Shown in pieces: positions 36,710 through 48,793 of a stretch of 64,000 nucleotides of DNA. Where the stretch lies: NCBI RefSeq assembly GCF_009870125.1, contig NC_046683.1:47941869-48005868 (forward strand), in the 5' to 3' direction. Below the pieces are notes generated by a model that was given only the letters and a program-made list of their open reading frames with translations, ran no database searches and had not been told where the DNA came from. The DNA is from Drosophila pseudoobscura. Lineage: Eukaryota > Arthropoda > Insecta > Diptera > Drosophilidae. Each line of letters begins with the position of its first letter. The stretch's first letter is position 1. The position numbers and the translations under genes are program-made.

Positions 36710-37570
36710 GCCCAAAATACGTTGAAATAAATATAATATATTACTTTTTTAGCAAATAATTTAAATATTAAATATTTGTACTTTAAATATAAAAAAAATA
36801 TCATTTAAATAGGAAAAATATTTAAGCGAAGTTTAATTTACATATAAACAAGGATAAATATTTAATCGAAGAATAATATACATTCAAATTAATTATTCAT
36901 TTAATTTAACTTAAATATTAAATATTTGTATTTAGATATGAAAAATATTTAATTTATATAGGACAAATATTTAATTTAAATGAAAAAATGTTTAAATGAA
37001 GCATAAAATATATTTTAATTAATTATACTACATTTTAATTTGCATATAAATTACGCAAAATATTTAATCGAATTATATAATACATTTAAATCAATTAAGA
37101 AATAAATGTAATTCATATTTGTGTTTTAGATATGAGAAATATTTTTAAAAAATACCAATAATTTTATTGTATATACTCAAAATATTTAAACGAAGCATAA
37201 AATAGGTATAAATCAATAATGAAATATTTTCATTTTAAATAGAAAAACTATTTAAACGAAGCATAAAATATATTTTAATTAATTAAAAAAAATTAATTTA
37301 CATATAGAATACAAAAAAAAAGATTTAAATACATTTAAATCAATTATAAAACAAAGGTAAATTAAATATGAAAAAATTTTAATTAAATATAAAAAATATT
37401 TAAACGAAGCATAAAATACATACAAATTAATTATAAAAAAATGTAATTACCAATAAAAAAACTTTAATTTAAAAGGGAAAAATATTTCAACGAATTATAA
37501 AATATATATAAATCAATAATGAAAAAAATTTGATTAAAATATAAAAAATATATATATTATGTACGAGTAT
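36710..37570. repeat. AT-rich block with TATTTAAACGAAGCATAAAA units
   Basis: TATTTAAACGAAGCATAAAA or close variants occur near 36,989, 37,182, 37,249 and 37,397, and weaker ones near 36,822, 36,861, 37,068 and 37,486. Each is followed by ATTTTAATTAATTA- or AAATCAATTA-like sequence. The block is a decayed tandem array with 60-200 base spacing. Confidence 0.75.
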
Positions 37571-38440
37571 TAAGATAAAAAATCGATGGCTATTAATTTG
37601 TGAGGGCCTTTTCTCTGGGTGCACCACAAATCAATTACTTTAATCAATTTTTAACACGCTTGCGCTTCTTCACACCCAAGGCGCCGCTGTCCCAGCTATC
37701 CACAGATTTTTTTTGCCTTTCAGTTTTTGTTAAAATTGTAATTATAAAGATTAAACACGGGCGGAAAGAGTAGAGCGCGAGAATAGAGAGGTAGGGAGAG
37801 AGAGAGAGATAGCACACTAACCTGCCATAACAAACTTGAAATAATATTAAAGAATTTTTATTGAAATAATAGCAAGCTATGCAGGTAGTGGCCGTCCGTT
37901 CGTCCCGTAGCCACAGACAGAGCGATGGGTGGGGAGGGGAGGGGAGGGCAGACGCGAATCGCGGTTCGTCAGTGTCAGGCGAGAGACGAACATCAAAGGC
38001 GGAACGGAAGACAGAGCGAGAGAGAGAGAGGCATCAACTGATTGGGGGCGACGACAGGCTGTCGTCGTCGTCGTCGTCGTCGTTTCGAGGTTTCTTCTTC
38101 AGGGTGCCGTTTCGCCGCCGCGTTTTTCTAATTGAAATGTTCCGCACCATATTTCTCTACGCTTTACCACCTGCTGGCTGGCTCCCTCGCGCCCTTCCCT
38201 CCTTTGCTAAATAGTTCACTCTGAAACAGGGACTCCCAGTCGCAGTCCCAGTCCCTGGGCAAATGGGCAATGGGCAATGGACATGGACATGGGCTTGCAC
38301 CGGAGCGGCATATAAAAAAACTGACCAGCCACAACGAGCATTCCTCCATTCCATCCCCTTCCATCCCATCCCATCCCATCCGATGGCTGTCGTCGTCATT
38401 ATCAGCGCCAAGTGGAGCTCATGATGATAAAAGCAGTTGA
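37571..38440. other. Unique stretch with GAGA tract and GTC repeat
   Basis: Besides the promoter-like patch below, it contains a GTC run at 38,061-38,082, CATCCCATCC repeats near 38,360-38,380 and GGGCAATGGGCAATGGACATGG near 38,262. The forward frame at 37,879-38,214 is arginine/serine-rich from these repeats and is not recognised. Confidence 0.55.
37790..38000 (+). promoter_or_regulatory. Possible GAGA-type promoter patch
   Basis: A GAGAGAGAGAGA tract at about 37,797-37,809 (GAGA-factor type) lies 160 bases before TCGTCAGTGTCAGGCGAG at 37,965. That string contains a TCAGT initiator-like element and then CGAACATCAA near the position of a downstream element. The match to the motif ten element or DPE is poor. 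No ORF with a recognised product follows. Confidence 0.15.
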
Positions 38441-39660
38441 GCGACACAACCCGATTATTTCCCAACACTTTAGCATCTTTCCATCTTTCTATTATACATA
38501 TTTTCTTCACTTCTTTTTTGCACTCATTTTTTCTCATTCTGTATTTCTCAGATATTTTTGCAGTCATTTTTCTCATACTTTATTTTGGAGTTATTTTTTG
38601 CACTTATGTTTTATATTTTCTACAGTTATTTTTTGCACTAATCTATATTTTTCAGTTATTTTTTAAACTAATTTTTTTCTATATTTTTCAGTTATTTTTT
38701 AAAACAATTTTTTGTATATTTTTCAGTTTTTTTTAAACCAATTTTCTATATTTTTTCAGTTATTTTTTGACACTAATTTTTTGTTTTTCCCACTAATTTT
38801 TTGAACAATTTTTTTGTATTTTCTCTAGTTATTTTAAGCTCTAATTTGGCTATATTTTTCAGTTATTTGTTGGTCAAATTTTTTTGAATTTTCTCCAGTA
38901 ACTGCAAAAGCACCAAGTTTTGCAATATTTTTATTTTTTTTTCTCCACTTATTTTGTTCACTAATTTTTTCTATATTTTTCAATTTGTTTTTGCAACTAT
39001 TTTGTCTATATTTTTCAGTTATTTTTAACAACCATTTTTCTATATTTTTCATTTATTTTTTACAACCAATTTTTCTATATTTTCCAGTTATTTCTGCACT
39101 TATTTTTTATATTTTCTCGAGTTATTTTTCGCACTTTTTTTTCTTGATTTTTAAATTCTTTTTTTTGCAACCATTTTTGTACAGTTTTTTCTTGCAAGCA
39201 TTTCTTATATATTTTTCATTTATTTTTGCACCTTTTTTTTCTATATTTTTCTCCAGTTATTTTTATTCACTAATTTGTTCCATATTTTTCAGTTATTTTT
39301 TTAAACTAGTATTTACTTTATTTTTCAGTTATTTTTTGCCCCGGTTTTTAAACATTTTTCAGATGTTTTTTTTTTGTACTAATTTTCTCTTTATTTTTCA
39401 GTTATTTTTTACAACCATTTTTCTATATAAGTTTATTTATTTTTAAAACTAATTCGTACATTATTTTTCAGTTATTTTTTTCAAAGTTTTTCTATATTTT
39501 TCAGTATTTTTAATATATTTTGCAGTATATTTTTCTATATTTTTCTGTATTTTTCAGTATTTTAAATATATTTTCTATATTTTTTTTGTATTTTGCAGTA
39601 TTTTTGTCTATATTTTCCAGTTAATTTTTGCACTAATTTCTCCAGTTATTCTTTCTTCAG
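38441..39660 (+). repeat. T-rich minisatellite, TATTTTTCAGTTATTTTTTGCAC units
   Basis: Over 1.2 kb the plus strand repeats strings of the form CTATATTTTTCAGTTATTTT followed by TTGCACTAATTTTT, with many substitutions; TTTTTCAGTTATTTTT or near variants occur more than fifteen times. The array is strongly strand-asymmetric. Each TTTTTCAG resembles a polypyrimidine tract with a 3' splice site. The phenylalanine-rich open frames here are artefacts. Confidence 0.9.
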
Positions 39661-40947
39661 TTTCTTCAGGATTTTTTGGAGAGCAGAAGCTCTGGGAAAA
39701 GGGCTCTCCAGACGCCTCCTTCGATCCTGTTCCATCTGCTGTTTTTTGGTCTGTTTCAGAGGGTATTCCCTGGTCGTGGCCGCTGCTGGAGCTCCAGTTT
39801 TCGCTCATTTTGTACGTTTTGTTTGCAGGTCTTTACACTGCTCGTTCATCCGTCGTTTGCAGTTTTCTAGGAAATAATTCTCTCTGTTTCTCTGTTTTTT
39901 TGCAGTTCTTTTTCTGTTTTTTCCAAAGCGCTGTCTCGTCTCGTCTAGTTGCGTCTTCATAGTCCGTCTGTCCGTCCGTCTGTCCGTGCCACAAGGATGG
40001 AGTGGATGGTGCTGGGTGCTCTGCTTGCTGGCCCCCACTGCTGTCGGGGAGAGTGTCACACCTGTCACTTTTGTGGCCTGATCACAACAACCGCCGACGA
40101 GCGTCGACGACCTCGCCCATTCCGCGGTGGTGGAGGAGGATGGTTGGGTGTGGGGGGTGGGGGGGTGGGGGGCTCGGCTGCAACAAGGTGTGAACCTCAA
40201 ATAATCACCTCTGCACACGGCATGCCCACCGGCCCGGGATCGGTCTTTGCTTTGTTGGTATTTGTTTTTCGTTGGAAAATTTTGCGCATTTCCTTTGGTT
40301 TTCTTGGGTTTTTCCATGTCGATTACCGGGAAACGTGTGAGTTTTCATTGGAACACGCAGCTCCCGGCGCGACGTTTGCATAATTATTTTATTGCCAGGC
40401 CACGCCCACGTGCAAGAGCCAGAGCCAGAGCCAGACATTGCCCCAAGGCACTGCGCACCCCCCCTCCCCCCCCGTGTAGACAATTTGCAACCGAAAAACT
40501 TTTGTTCTGCGCAGCATCTCTGTAGGCATTTTCTTCAATTAGCGCTTTTTATTATTTTTAATTAACAATTTTGTAACTTAATCCTTGCCGCATAGTGTGG
40601 CGCCCCCCCCCCTCCCCCTTGGCATAATCGAATCAGACCCGCTTGAGTAAAGTTTGTCCAAAGACAAAAAACTTTTACCCTTTTTGCCGTGGGGGGGCTC
40701 CCGGGGGGTCCCAGGGGGGGATACCAGACATGTGCATAATTATGTTGCTGGGGGGGGGTGGCACAGACAAAAGGGTGGACACTAATTGAGCGATGTTTGT
40801 TGTTGCAAAGAAATGTTTTCCAACTTGCGGCAGACAACCGGCAGACAGGCACAAGGGACTGGGGGGGGGGCTGCTAGGGGGGGAAAACTAAGTTTGACAG
40901 ACTGGAAAAATGGCAATTATGCTGTAGATATGATTATCCCCCCCGAT
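39661..40947. other. Downstream flank of the membrane-protein gene
   Basis: Unique sequence with TCTGTCCGTCCGTCTGTCCG near 39,967, a G-rich tract near 40,135-40,172, AGAGCCAGAGCCAGAGCC near 40,413 and several G/C homopolymers at 40,600-40,880. A minus-strand AATAAA at 40,553-40,548 lies about 395 bases past the stop codon of the gene and could be its polyadenylation signal. No nearer canonical signal was found. Confidence 0.5.
40548..40553 (-). promoter_or_regulatory. Possible polyadenylation signal AATAAA
   Basis: Minus-strand AATAAA, 395 bases downstream of the stop codon of the DC-STAMP-like gene. The distance is long for a fly gene, and the assignment is inferred from position only. Confidence 0.25.
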
Positions 40948-43163
40948 CTATTCGTCCTTCCGGAAGTCGTAGAGCACCACGCTGCTGTCATTCGACCAGG
41001 TCCCCGACGGCGGGGGCGTTAGGGTGATGTACAGGCCGCACTGGATGCAGACGTTCTTGAGGACCAGCCGGCACTCGCGACAGTAGGGCAGGCCGCAGCC
41101 GGCGCATAGCTCAAAGTCCCCATCCTCGAGGGCGTCGCAGATGAGGCAGCGCCTCTTGGCCCAGCTGAGATGCTGCAGGCAGCCGCAGAGGCCCGGCCAG
41201 CGCAGCCGCAGCCGCAGCAGGACATTGAGATTGTCGTGGACCCGGCGCGTGGCCAGATTCATTGTGGCATTGCGGCGCAGGCTGGCGAAGACGGTGAGGC
41301 GATCCCGCAGCATGGCGTTGTAGAGGTAGAGGATGCGCTGCTTCTCGCGCTTGTGGTAGAAGTAGCTGCAGATCACCCGGCGCAGACGCAGGAAGGTGGT
41401 GCTCTGGTAGATCAGCAGCACGATGCCCAGGTAGAGGAGCAGCAGCCGGTAGTAGAAGCCGGGCGGCAGGACGTGCGCCTGGGGCAGGCACTCCTCGTTG
41501 CTCAGCGTCGTCGAGACGCGCTCGTGCATGTTGAAGTTCCGCATGGTGATGCGCAGCAGCCGGGCCATCAGCCCGGTGCCGTTTATCTGCGGGGGGCGGG
41601 GGGGGAGTCCCTTCTGTATAGAGATCGGAGGGACGATGGACGAGGTTTGGGGGGGCTTACGTGGAAGCGGATCTCGTGCTCGCCCTCCTGCTGGTAGGTG
41701 ACCAGCGAACGCTGGCGTATGATCTGCATCAGGCTGACGACCATGTGGTCGAGCAGGAGGAACAGGCCGGCGGTGATCAGCTCCAGCGAGAGCTGCAGCA
41801 GGTGGTAGATCACCGTGCGGGACTCCTCGGCGGTGCGGCTGCAGATGTGGGCCACGTCCACGTAGTTGGTCCGCTCGTGCCTGTGCAGGGGCAGGATCGA
41901 GCGCTTGCCCTTCTCCTTGCGGCCGGCGTCCACGTGCCGGAAGTAGTCCGTGATGTAGAAGTTGTCGAACTCCACGTTGGCCCGGTACTGGCAGTAGTAC
42001 CGGACGGAGGCGTACATCACGCGCAGGATGAACAGGCAGAGGAACTTCTCGAGCACCAGCATGGTGGCCTCGAAGATGCGCCGCCGGTGGTTGAAGTCCC
42101 TCAGGAAGGCCTCCGACGTCTGCTGGGCCGTCAGCAGCTGCCCGGTGGCCGTCTCGTTCCTCAGCTCGTAGGTGATCTCGATCTCGGAGCTGCCCTCGAA
42201 CAGCTCCCGCTCGGTCCTCAGAAGATCCACATACGTCTGGCCGAAGGCCGGCGGCACCACCTCCGAGGCATCGCACACCTTTTCCGGGCTGCCAAAGACG
42301 TTCAGCCGACAGATGATGTCCACGCGGTAGGGCCAGCAGATGGCCGGGGCCATGAAGTCCGGAAAGTTCGTGCTGCACTTGTCGTAGCCCTCGCGGAAGA
42401 CCTCCTCGCAGACGCGGATGCCGCTGCTTAGCTGCTGCTCGCAGCGGATCCTCATGTTGTGCAGGAAGTTCTCCCGCGTCGCCTCGGCCGTCGGCAGCTC
42501 CGACTCTCCGGACTGGTCGAACTGGCCGGACTCTCCGGACTGGTTGGACTCTTCCTCGTCGGGCGACTCCTCGACGGCATACTTGAGGTCGATCAGGACG
42601 TCCTCCAGCTCCTGGAAAGCGTTCCGCACCTCCGCCATGTCGCCCCGCATGTGCTGCAGCGTGTTCGTGAAGGGCCTGGCCATCAGATCGAACCGCGTCT
42701 TGGTTAGGTTGTAGGTGAGCACCGTGGTGCAGGCGAACACGCGGGCCACCTCGGCCGCGTTCAGGGCCAGGTTGTCGATCGGGCCGGCAATCACGAACGC
42801 GAAGGCGATGGCCCGCAGATAGGTGCGTCCCGACTTACCCACCAGCCCCACAAATATCAGCATTGTTACGGCCCGGACGCTGCGCAGCAGCGTGAAGGCC
42901 ACCCCATTGAGCAGCATGAAGACCTCGAACACCGAGAAGCGCATCGGGATGTGGGCGAACCAGCGGTTCAGGTTGAAGTTCAGGGCCACCAGGGCCCACA
43001 GCAGATAGGCCAGGACCAGGCCCACCACGAATCTCCCCACATAGCGGACGGGCTTCAGCCAGGCCTCGTCCTCCGACTCCTGGCCGTACAGCAGGTAGTA
43101 CAGGGGCCTGTACGGTTGCAGGCCAATTGCTTGCCGAATTTTCCTTGTCAGAAAATGAAACAT
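40948..43163 (-). CDS. DC-STAMP-like multipass membrane protein with C4C4 RING-type motif (sneaky/DCST family)
   Basis: The coding sequence joins 43163..41661 (501 codons) and 41586..40948 (212 codons plus TAG) for 713 residues. The ATG at 43,163 follows an in-frame TAG at 43,181-43,179, so the start is well bounded. Hydrophobic segments lie near residues 44-64, 78-108, 113-135, 366-386, 455-480 and 545-562. A large, probably extracellular loop (about 136-365) carries an acidic SGES/DQSG repeat (197-222) and cysteines 241, 252, 263, 276, 285 and 297. The C-terminal half has the DC-STAMP layout. The tail has cysteines 648, 651, 662, 665, 670, 673, 681 and 684 (C-x2-C-x10-C-x2-C-x4-C-x2-C-x7-C-x2-C), a RING-like zinc site as in fly Sneaky and vertebrate DCST1. 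Family members act in sperm, on the acrosomal or plasma membrane, in membrane breakdown or gamete fusion. Length suggests Sneaky, but DCST1/DCST2-type paralogues in flies cannot be excluded, so I give no symbol. The gene is intact, GC-rich at third positions, and isolated. Confidence 0.95.
41587..41660 (-). other. Intron of the DC-STAMP-like gene, 74 nt, phase 0
   Basis: The 5' splice site is TTCCAC|GTAAGC and the 3' site is CCCCGCAG|ATAAAC on the minus strand. Removal joins ...EIRFH to INGTGLMARL... in frame. The intron is short, as typical of flies, and G/C-rich rather than T-rich, with a C-run acceptor tract. Confidence 0.93.
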
Positions 43164-44219
43164 TATCCAGGCTCCACACTACTCCGGCAGGGCTTACTAT
43201 GACTTGACTCGGAGATAGAGAGAGAGACAGAGAGAGAGAGAGAGCTCAAGGTTAACGCCAGATTAGCAGCCAGACAAAGAAGGATGCAGCTGCCTCGGTT
43301 AACCCCTCAACCCCCTCTTCCAGCCCCCCAAAGACAGGTCCAGACAACTTTCCGTTGGCTATGGGAGAATGCGAGAACATTTATTTTAATGCCGGTCCGG
43401 TCCGGTCCGGGCCGGTCCGGTCCCACTCCAACGGGTAATCCAATTATAATGGAAGCTGCAACAGCACCTGCCCCACTCGGGGGGATTCTTCTAAAATATA
43501 AAAATTGATTACATGCGTGTGTGCGTGTGTGCGTGCGTGTGTGTGTGTCCGGTCGCTCCTCCACGTCTTGTTTGTTGTTTAAAAATTTATGAACTGCAGT
43601 CAAGCGATAAAAGATGGATGGGATTGAATGCAGTCCATGAGGAGTAGCAGCACTCCGCCTTCCACCTCCGCCTCCCACCTCCCGCCTCCCACCACCACCA
43701 CCTCCAAAATTGATGCAGTTGCTCAATGTCGTCGCGCTTGGCGGTGTCACTCGCTGCATATTAAACAGTTTTTGAAAACACTCGGGGAGCAGTCTCAGGT
43801 CTCAGGTCTCCCGTCTCCCAGCGGCGGCACTTCATCAGCTTCGGCCTCGGCTTTGGGTTCGGGCTCGAGTGTGCTAAAAAATTGATTGATCCTGCGAGTG
43901 CCACTGAAGTGGGGGGCAGCCTCCACCTCCTCGCTGCCTCGCTGCAAGGGCACTTTGACGACATCATCCCGTAGACGTAGACGTAGACGTTGTCGTAGAC
44001 GCTGCCGACGAGACGGGGCGTGGTCGCACGCATTAAAACAATTTAAAATTCCCAAAGACCCAAAACACTAGGCGGAGACCTACAGTGGGTGGCATCTCCA
44101 GGGCGAGTGGGGCGGTGGGCGGTGGGCGGCATTGTGGAGGCTTTCATGGGATCCTAAATGAAAGGCTGCTTTCTGGGAGTTCAATTTTTGGGCAGAAGCC
44201 TTACAATGGGACACAAATA
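43164..44219. other. Upstream flank of the membrane-protein gene
   Basis: A GA repeat at 43,211-43,243 lies 50-80 bases upstream of the start codon and may belong to the leader or promoter. Further out are CCGGTCCGGTCCGG (43,394), GTGTGCGTGTGTGCG (43,517), CCTCCGCCTCCCACC (43,664) and an ACGTAG repeat (43,970-43,995). No other gene is seen. Confidence 0.55.
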
Positions 44220-45060
44220 GGAGGCGATGGGTACGTTTCCAACTCCATTATCTTATTTTTATGGTACTTTCTGGTATTTTTCTGGTACATTTTTGGTATT
44301 TTCTGTATTTTTTGTGTAGTAAAAACAGCACTAGCTAAACTATTATTAAAGTGGTATTTTCTGGTATTTTTGTAGGGTAAAATCAGCACTTGCTAAATTT
44401 TTCGGTATTTTTTGTATTCTCTGGTATTCAAGTGGTATTTTTTTTGGTTTCTTGTTACTTTCAGATAAGTGGGGAACTTTTTTCCTTTTTTTGTACTTTC
44501 TGGTATTTAAGTAGTATTTTTTGGTACTTTCTGGTATGTAAGTTGAATATTTTGGTATGTTCTGGTGTTTTTGTGGAGTAAAGCTACATTGTTCGGTTAT
44601 TTTTGGTATTTTCTGGTATCTGAGTGGTATTTTTTGGTAATTTTGTGGTGTGAAACCAACGTTCACTACATTTTTCTTATATTTAAGTTTTATTTTTAGG
44701 TATTTTCTAGTATTTAAGTGGTATTTTTCGGTATTTTCTGGTATTTTGTTGTATGTTCTGGTATTTGTGTGGGGTAAAATCAGCACAAGCTACATTTTAC
44801 GATTTTTTTGTATTTGCTCGTTTTTAAGTGGTATTTTTAGTATTTTTATGGGTAAAATAAGCACTAGCAACCCTTTTCGGGAATTTTATAGTATTTAAGC
44901 GTTATTTTTTGCTATGTTCTGGTATTTTTTTATATTTTGTGGTATTTTTGTGGTATTTTCAGTTATTTTCTATTATTTAAGTGGTATTTTTTCGGTATTT
45001 TCTGGTATTTATATGGTTGTTATTTCTAGGTTGTTTTTTTTTAGTAGTATCAGTAATTTT
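44220..45060 (+). repeat. T-rich minisatellite with GGTATTTTCTGGTATTTTT core
   Basis: TGGTATTTTCTGGTATTTTT and variants recur throughout. A second motif, GTAAAATCAGCACTTGCTA or close variants, punctuates the array near 44,318, 44,377, 44,774 and 44,851, marking a higher-order unit. The same core occurs in reverse orientation at 59.74-60.43 kb. Confidence 0.9.
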
Positions 45061-48000
45061 TAAAGAATTTTGGATCTATTAAGATACCCCCAGTGATGGA
45101 CAAAAGAGACCGAAGTCAAAGGCTCACAGGTGAGCTCTGGCTAATAAATCTGTCCTATCTTTTAGCCACCACACCCACTGTACCGTACCCATCGCCACCG
45201 TTGTACCATGGGCGGTCAGGGGTAACGGCAGAGGCAGACGCTGGGGGCAGAGACAGAGCCAGAGCCAGAGCCAGCAAAGTGCTGGACAGACCAGGACCAG
45301 AACCAGAACCAGGATCTGCTCTTGTGTAAAGCTTTAAATGCATTAAATTGTCAAAGCGTTTGGCTATGCTAAAAGTTTGCTGCTGGCCATAAAATTGCAT
45401 GCCACAGACAAAAAAGGAGTCGCCACAGTCCCACTCCCAATCGACCAGTCGCCCAGTCCCCAGTCGGAGGCCCCAATCCGAGGCTGGTCAGTCAGTCAGT
45501 CAGTCAGTCAGGTCTAAAACCAAATGAATGATGAATTGCCTGTCACTTGCAATTTTTTTTTTCCAGAGAGACGGAAACACAGAGAGAGAACCGAGGACCG
45601 AGAACCGATGTCCGATGGTTGTTCCGTCTTCGCCGCCTTGTTTAAATTTTTCATGTTTTTCTAAGGCCCAGAAAGAGATGGTTTCCTCCCCTCCTCCCCG
45701 CCTGGTCCCTGACTGGACCTGGGCTACCAAAACGTTGACATGCTGACTGCTTTCATGGAATTTGCGTTTTAAAAAGGCGGCAAACGTTGACATCCTTGTC
45801 ATTGTCCATGTCTGCGCTTCGGTCGAGAAATGTTTTCGGTGCCCAAAAATTTAATTGGGCAAGCATCAGGAGCCCAGGCCCCAGCCACAGGAGCCACAGA
45901 AATATGAAATATAAAGCAGGTAATGTGGAATGTCTGAGCGTATTAAAATATTTTCTGTGCCTCTTTAAAATGGGTTTTTGCTTTGCCATCCCCCGCCCGA
46001 TGGATTTCTGTTTTCCATGCGAAATTAGTCAATTTTTGGTGGCCACAAATTGCATTAATCACGGCGATAGGGAACGCGAGCATAATGCCATGTCCATATC
46101 GAAATGTCCAGGGATCCGCTAGAAATTGATTGTTTGCCGGCGGAGGGGGGCTGGGGGGGTGGCTGAGGGGCCGCCGGATATCATTAGGAATGCAAATAAA
46201 ACGCATGGAAAATTGTGAAACATTTTAAAATGCCAAAACAGATGAATTTATGGCAGCAATGCGGCTCTGGCTATCTATGGTCCCCCCCACCGCCGCCCTC
46301 CCCCTCCCCCTCCCTAAAGCACTGACCACCATGACACGCCCCCTTGGCCATGCGTCAATTATGACAAGAGTGAAAGCCAGCGATAGGGTCTCTCCCTGCG
46401 AAAAAAAAAAACCCCACACACAAATTTCCCAAAATATGTGTCTGCATAAATTTTCCAAACTTCGAAAAACAGAACTCAAAAATAAAACCAAAATTAAATT
46501 AGTTAATTAATGCATGCCAACATGCTAGGAGGAGCGTTAGAGGGGGGGGAGAATCGGGGTCAATCATCAATCATGAGACGCCTCATGCGTGTGTCAAATA
46601 TTTTTGGTCTAGCGACCCGTAGATTGCTTTCGCTTTCACTCGAAACAAAGCCAAACCGATCCCATGGCCAGGTCGGTCCCCCAGTTCCAATTGCCCAGGG
46701 AAGAAATATTCACAAATTAGTGGCCCACATATCTGTGCCGCGACAGGTAAAAGTGATTAAGCGGCTGCCGGCTTGGTCCAAACCGAAAATTATCCAAAAT
46801 AAATTATGCAAAGAGCCAAAGAGTCACATTTCGCGCTTTGCGGTTGTCTGTCCGCCCCTAAGCCTACGGCCAAACATCAGATATCCATTAGCCAACAAGG
46901 GTTAAATGGATCTGTAGCCAAATTTCGGAATACCCCCGAGAGAGAGAGAGAGAGAGAGAGATGTATGAATGATGGAATGGCCGGGAATCTTAGAGCAGAA
47001 GAGATTCCATCGGAGGCTCGAGGGATTGTTTGCCTCTATTGGATGCCACATGGATCGCCTCTTCTGGTGTTGGAGCATTCCTTGATTGACATCCTCCCCG
47101 GCCAACCCTTTGGGGGTTTTGCATTAATTTTTTGTGTTTATTTTTTGTTGTTTGCTTGCAGGTGTGGAACTTTGTTCTGAATTTTTAATTAATTAATTAA
47201 AGGCAAGTCGCTGGGCCAATAACGAGGCTATCAACGGCAATGTCATCGTCACAGCGCCCCCCGTCCCCCCTCTGTCCACCGTCCCCCTCGTCAAATATTT
47301 GTCCCTAAGCTGCCCCCAACGTGGGACCTGTACTGTGTCTCTTCTGTGTGTTTGCATATGCATGAACCTAATTTTAATTAATATTTTATTATCTTAATTA
47401 TGCATCGCACCTTGCCGCGTTTCCACTTCCTCTGGCCGGCCCTTTGGTCGCTTCGCTGTTTGAGTTTTGCGCTTAGTTTTCGACCTTTTGCTCAACAAAT
47501 TATGGCCATAAATAAAGTAAACGAGTTAAAAGTGGTTTTGCGTGTTTACGCCTCCCCCCTCCTCCCGCCACAGCACCCTGTGTAGCGTCTGGCCGAGGTC
47601 TAGCCGAGCCGCAGTCTGGAGCGGAGCAGGAAATGTTCCCTGGCGCTTGGCTAATGTCATTTTCAGACTCACCCTCAAAAAAAAAAAAAGAAGAATGTAA
47701 AGAAAAAGAACTGCCTGGCATGGCCGAGTCTCGGTGTTAATTCTGGCTTGATTTATTGGTTTTATTAGAGGGCCACTAATTGGCCCAAAGGGTTAACAAG
47801 GGGACAGGTGCGGGCGGCTAGGGAGTTGCCAGATAAGCCACGGATGCAGAAAGGATGAAGCCATGACGGGGGGCTTTCTTCTCTCTTTGGCCAGAGATCG
47901 ATCTCTGCTGCCACTCTGCCCCTGTGCAACATTAGACAAACCGCATTGGATTTAGCTTTGGAGACACCTTTCCATAGACACAGTGCATGCCACAAGCAAA

Positions 48001-48793
48001 AGAGGGCCTTACCCTCTCCCATACTTGTGTGCACACAACAATGCAGGGCATATAGTGATGACGGACGGTGTACCGCGCTTTCACATCCATCATTCCCGGC
48101 TTCTGGCAATGGCCAACAAAACCCAACCTCAGACAAAGCCCGCAAGACTCGAGTTTCAATAACAAACCAATGAATCCGATGGGTTCGTATTTCATAATTC
48201 CAGACTCTCACTTTCTACAACCGTTGCTCGAAATGAGTCGAGTTATGAGCTACATTTATTTACGGTTGATTTTCTTTAGAGTAATAGAACCACCCAACCT
48301 TGGCTGCTTCCTTCTGGTCAGACTCCCCCAAGGAAATTGCCAATAGGAAAAACAAAGACCTGTGCCCTAAAGATTGGGCATCGCAGACCTTGTTTTGATG
48401 GAATTCACAGCCACGATTCGGCAATTCATCGCCCAGGAGCCACTGATCGTCTAACAGCTGGCAGATTAGAAACTTGCGGATGCGGAATAGAAGCTTTAAA
48501 GCTCTGCAAAGCACCTCCTACCAAGGCATCAAGGCATCCCTTGATTTGTGGCCTGCTCTCAGGAGCCGCCTGTCGGACAGGCTCTGCACTAGATCGCGGT
48601 GCACTCCGCTTTGGGTGGAAGGGTAGGCCAAGGGACTTAATTTACTAGAGAACATATACATAATGCGCGACAAAATTACACATTCGTACATATAAATAAA
48701 TAAAAATTCAAGTGCATTGGTTTTAATAATAAATAAAAAGAAAAAAAGGCATAAATAGAAAGGAACAAAAGAATTCCTTTCTTCTCTTCCACT
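45061..48793. other. Unique GC-richer stretch, no gene seen
   Basis: It has an AGAGCCAGAGCCAG run (45,256), CAGT tetramers (45,488-45,512), GA units (46,937-46,961) and otherwise single-copy sequence. Forward frame 46,510-46,905 (131 codons) and reverse frame 47,765-48,211 (148 codons) are the longest; neither shows a domain, splice logic or codon pattern I can defend. The last 150 bases before the foldback element are A-rich. Confidence 0.55.

Noticed and set aside
38985..39446. 153-codon plus-strand phenylalanine-rich frame
   Set aside because: It is a translation of the TTTTTCAG minisatellite.
41661..42431. 256-codon plus-strand open frame
   Set aside because: It is the antisense shadow of exon 1 of the DC-STAMP-like gene. 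Its V/Q/D/H-rich product reflects the GC-rich codons of the true strand.
47765..48211. 148-codon minus-strand frame of non-repetitive composition
   Set aside because: Overlapping frames of 75-92 codons exist in other phases and on the other strand. No motif, splice site or family resemblance could be found.
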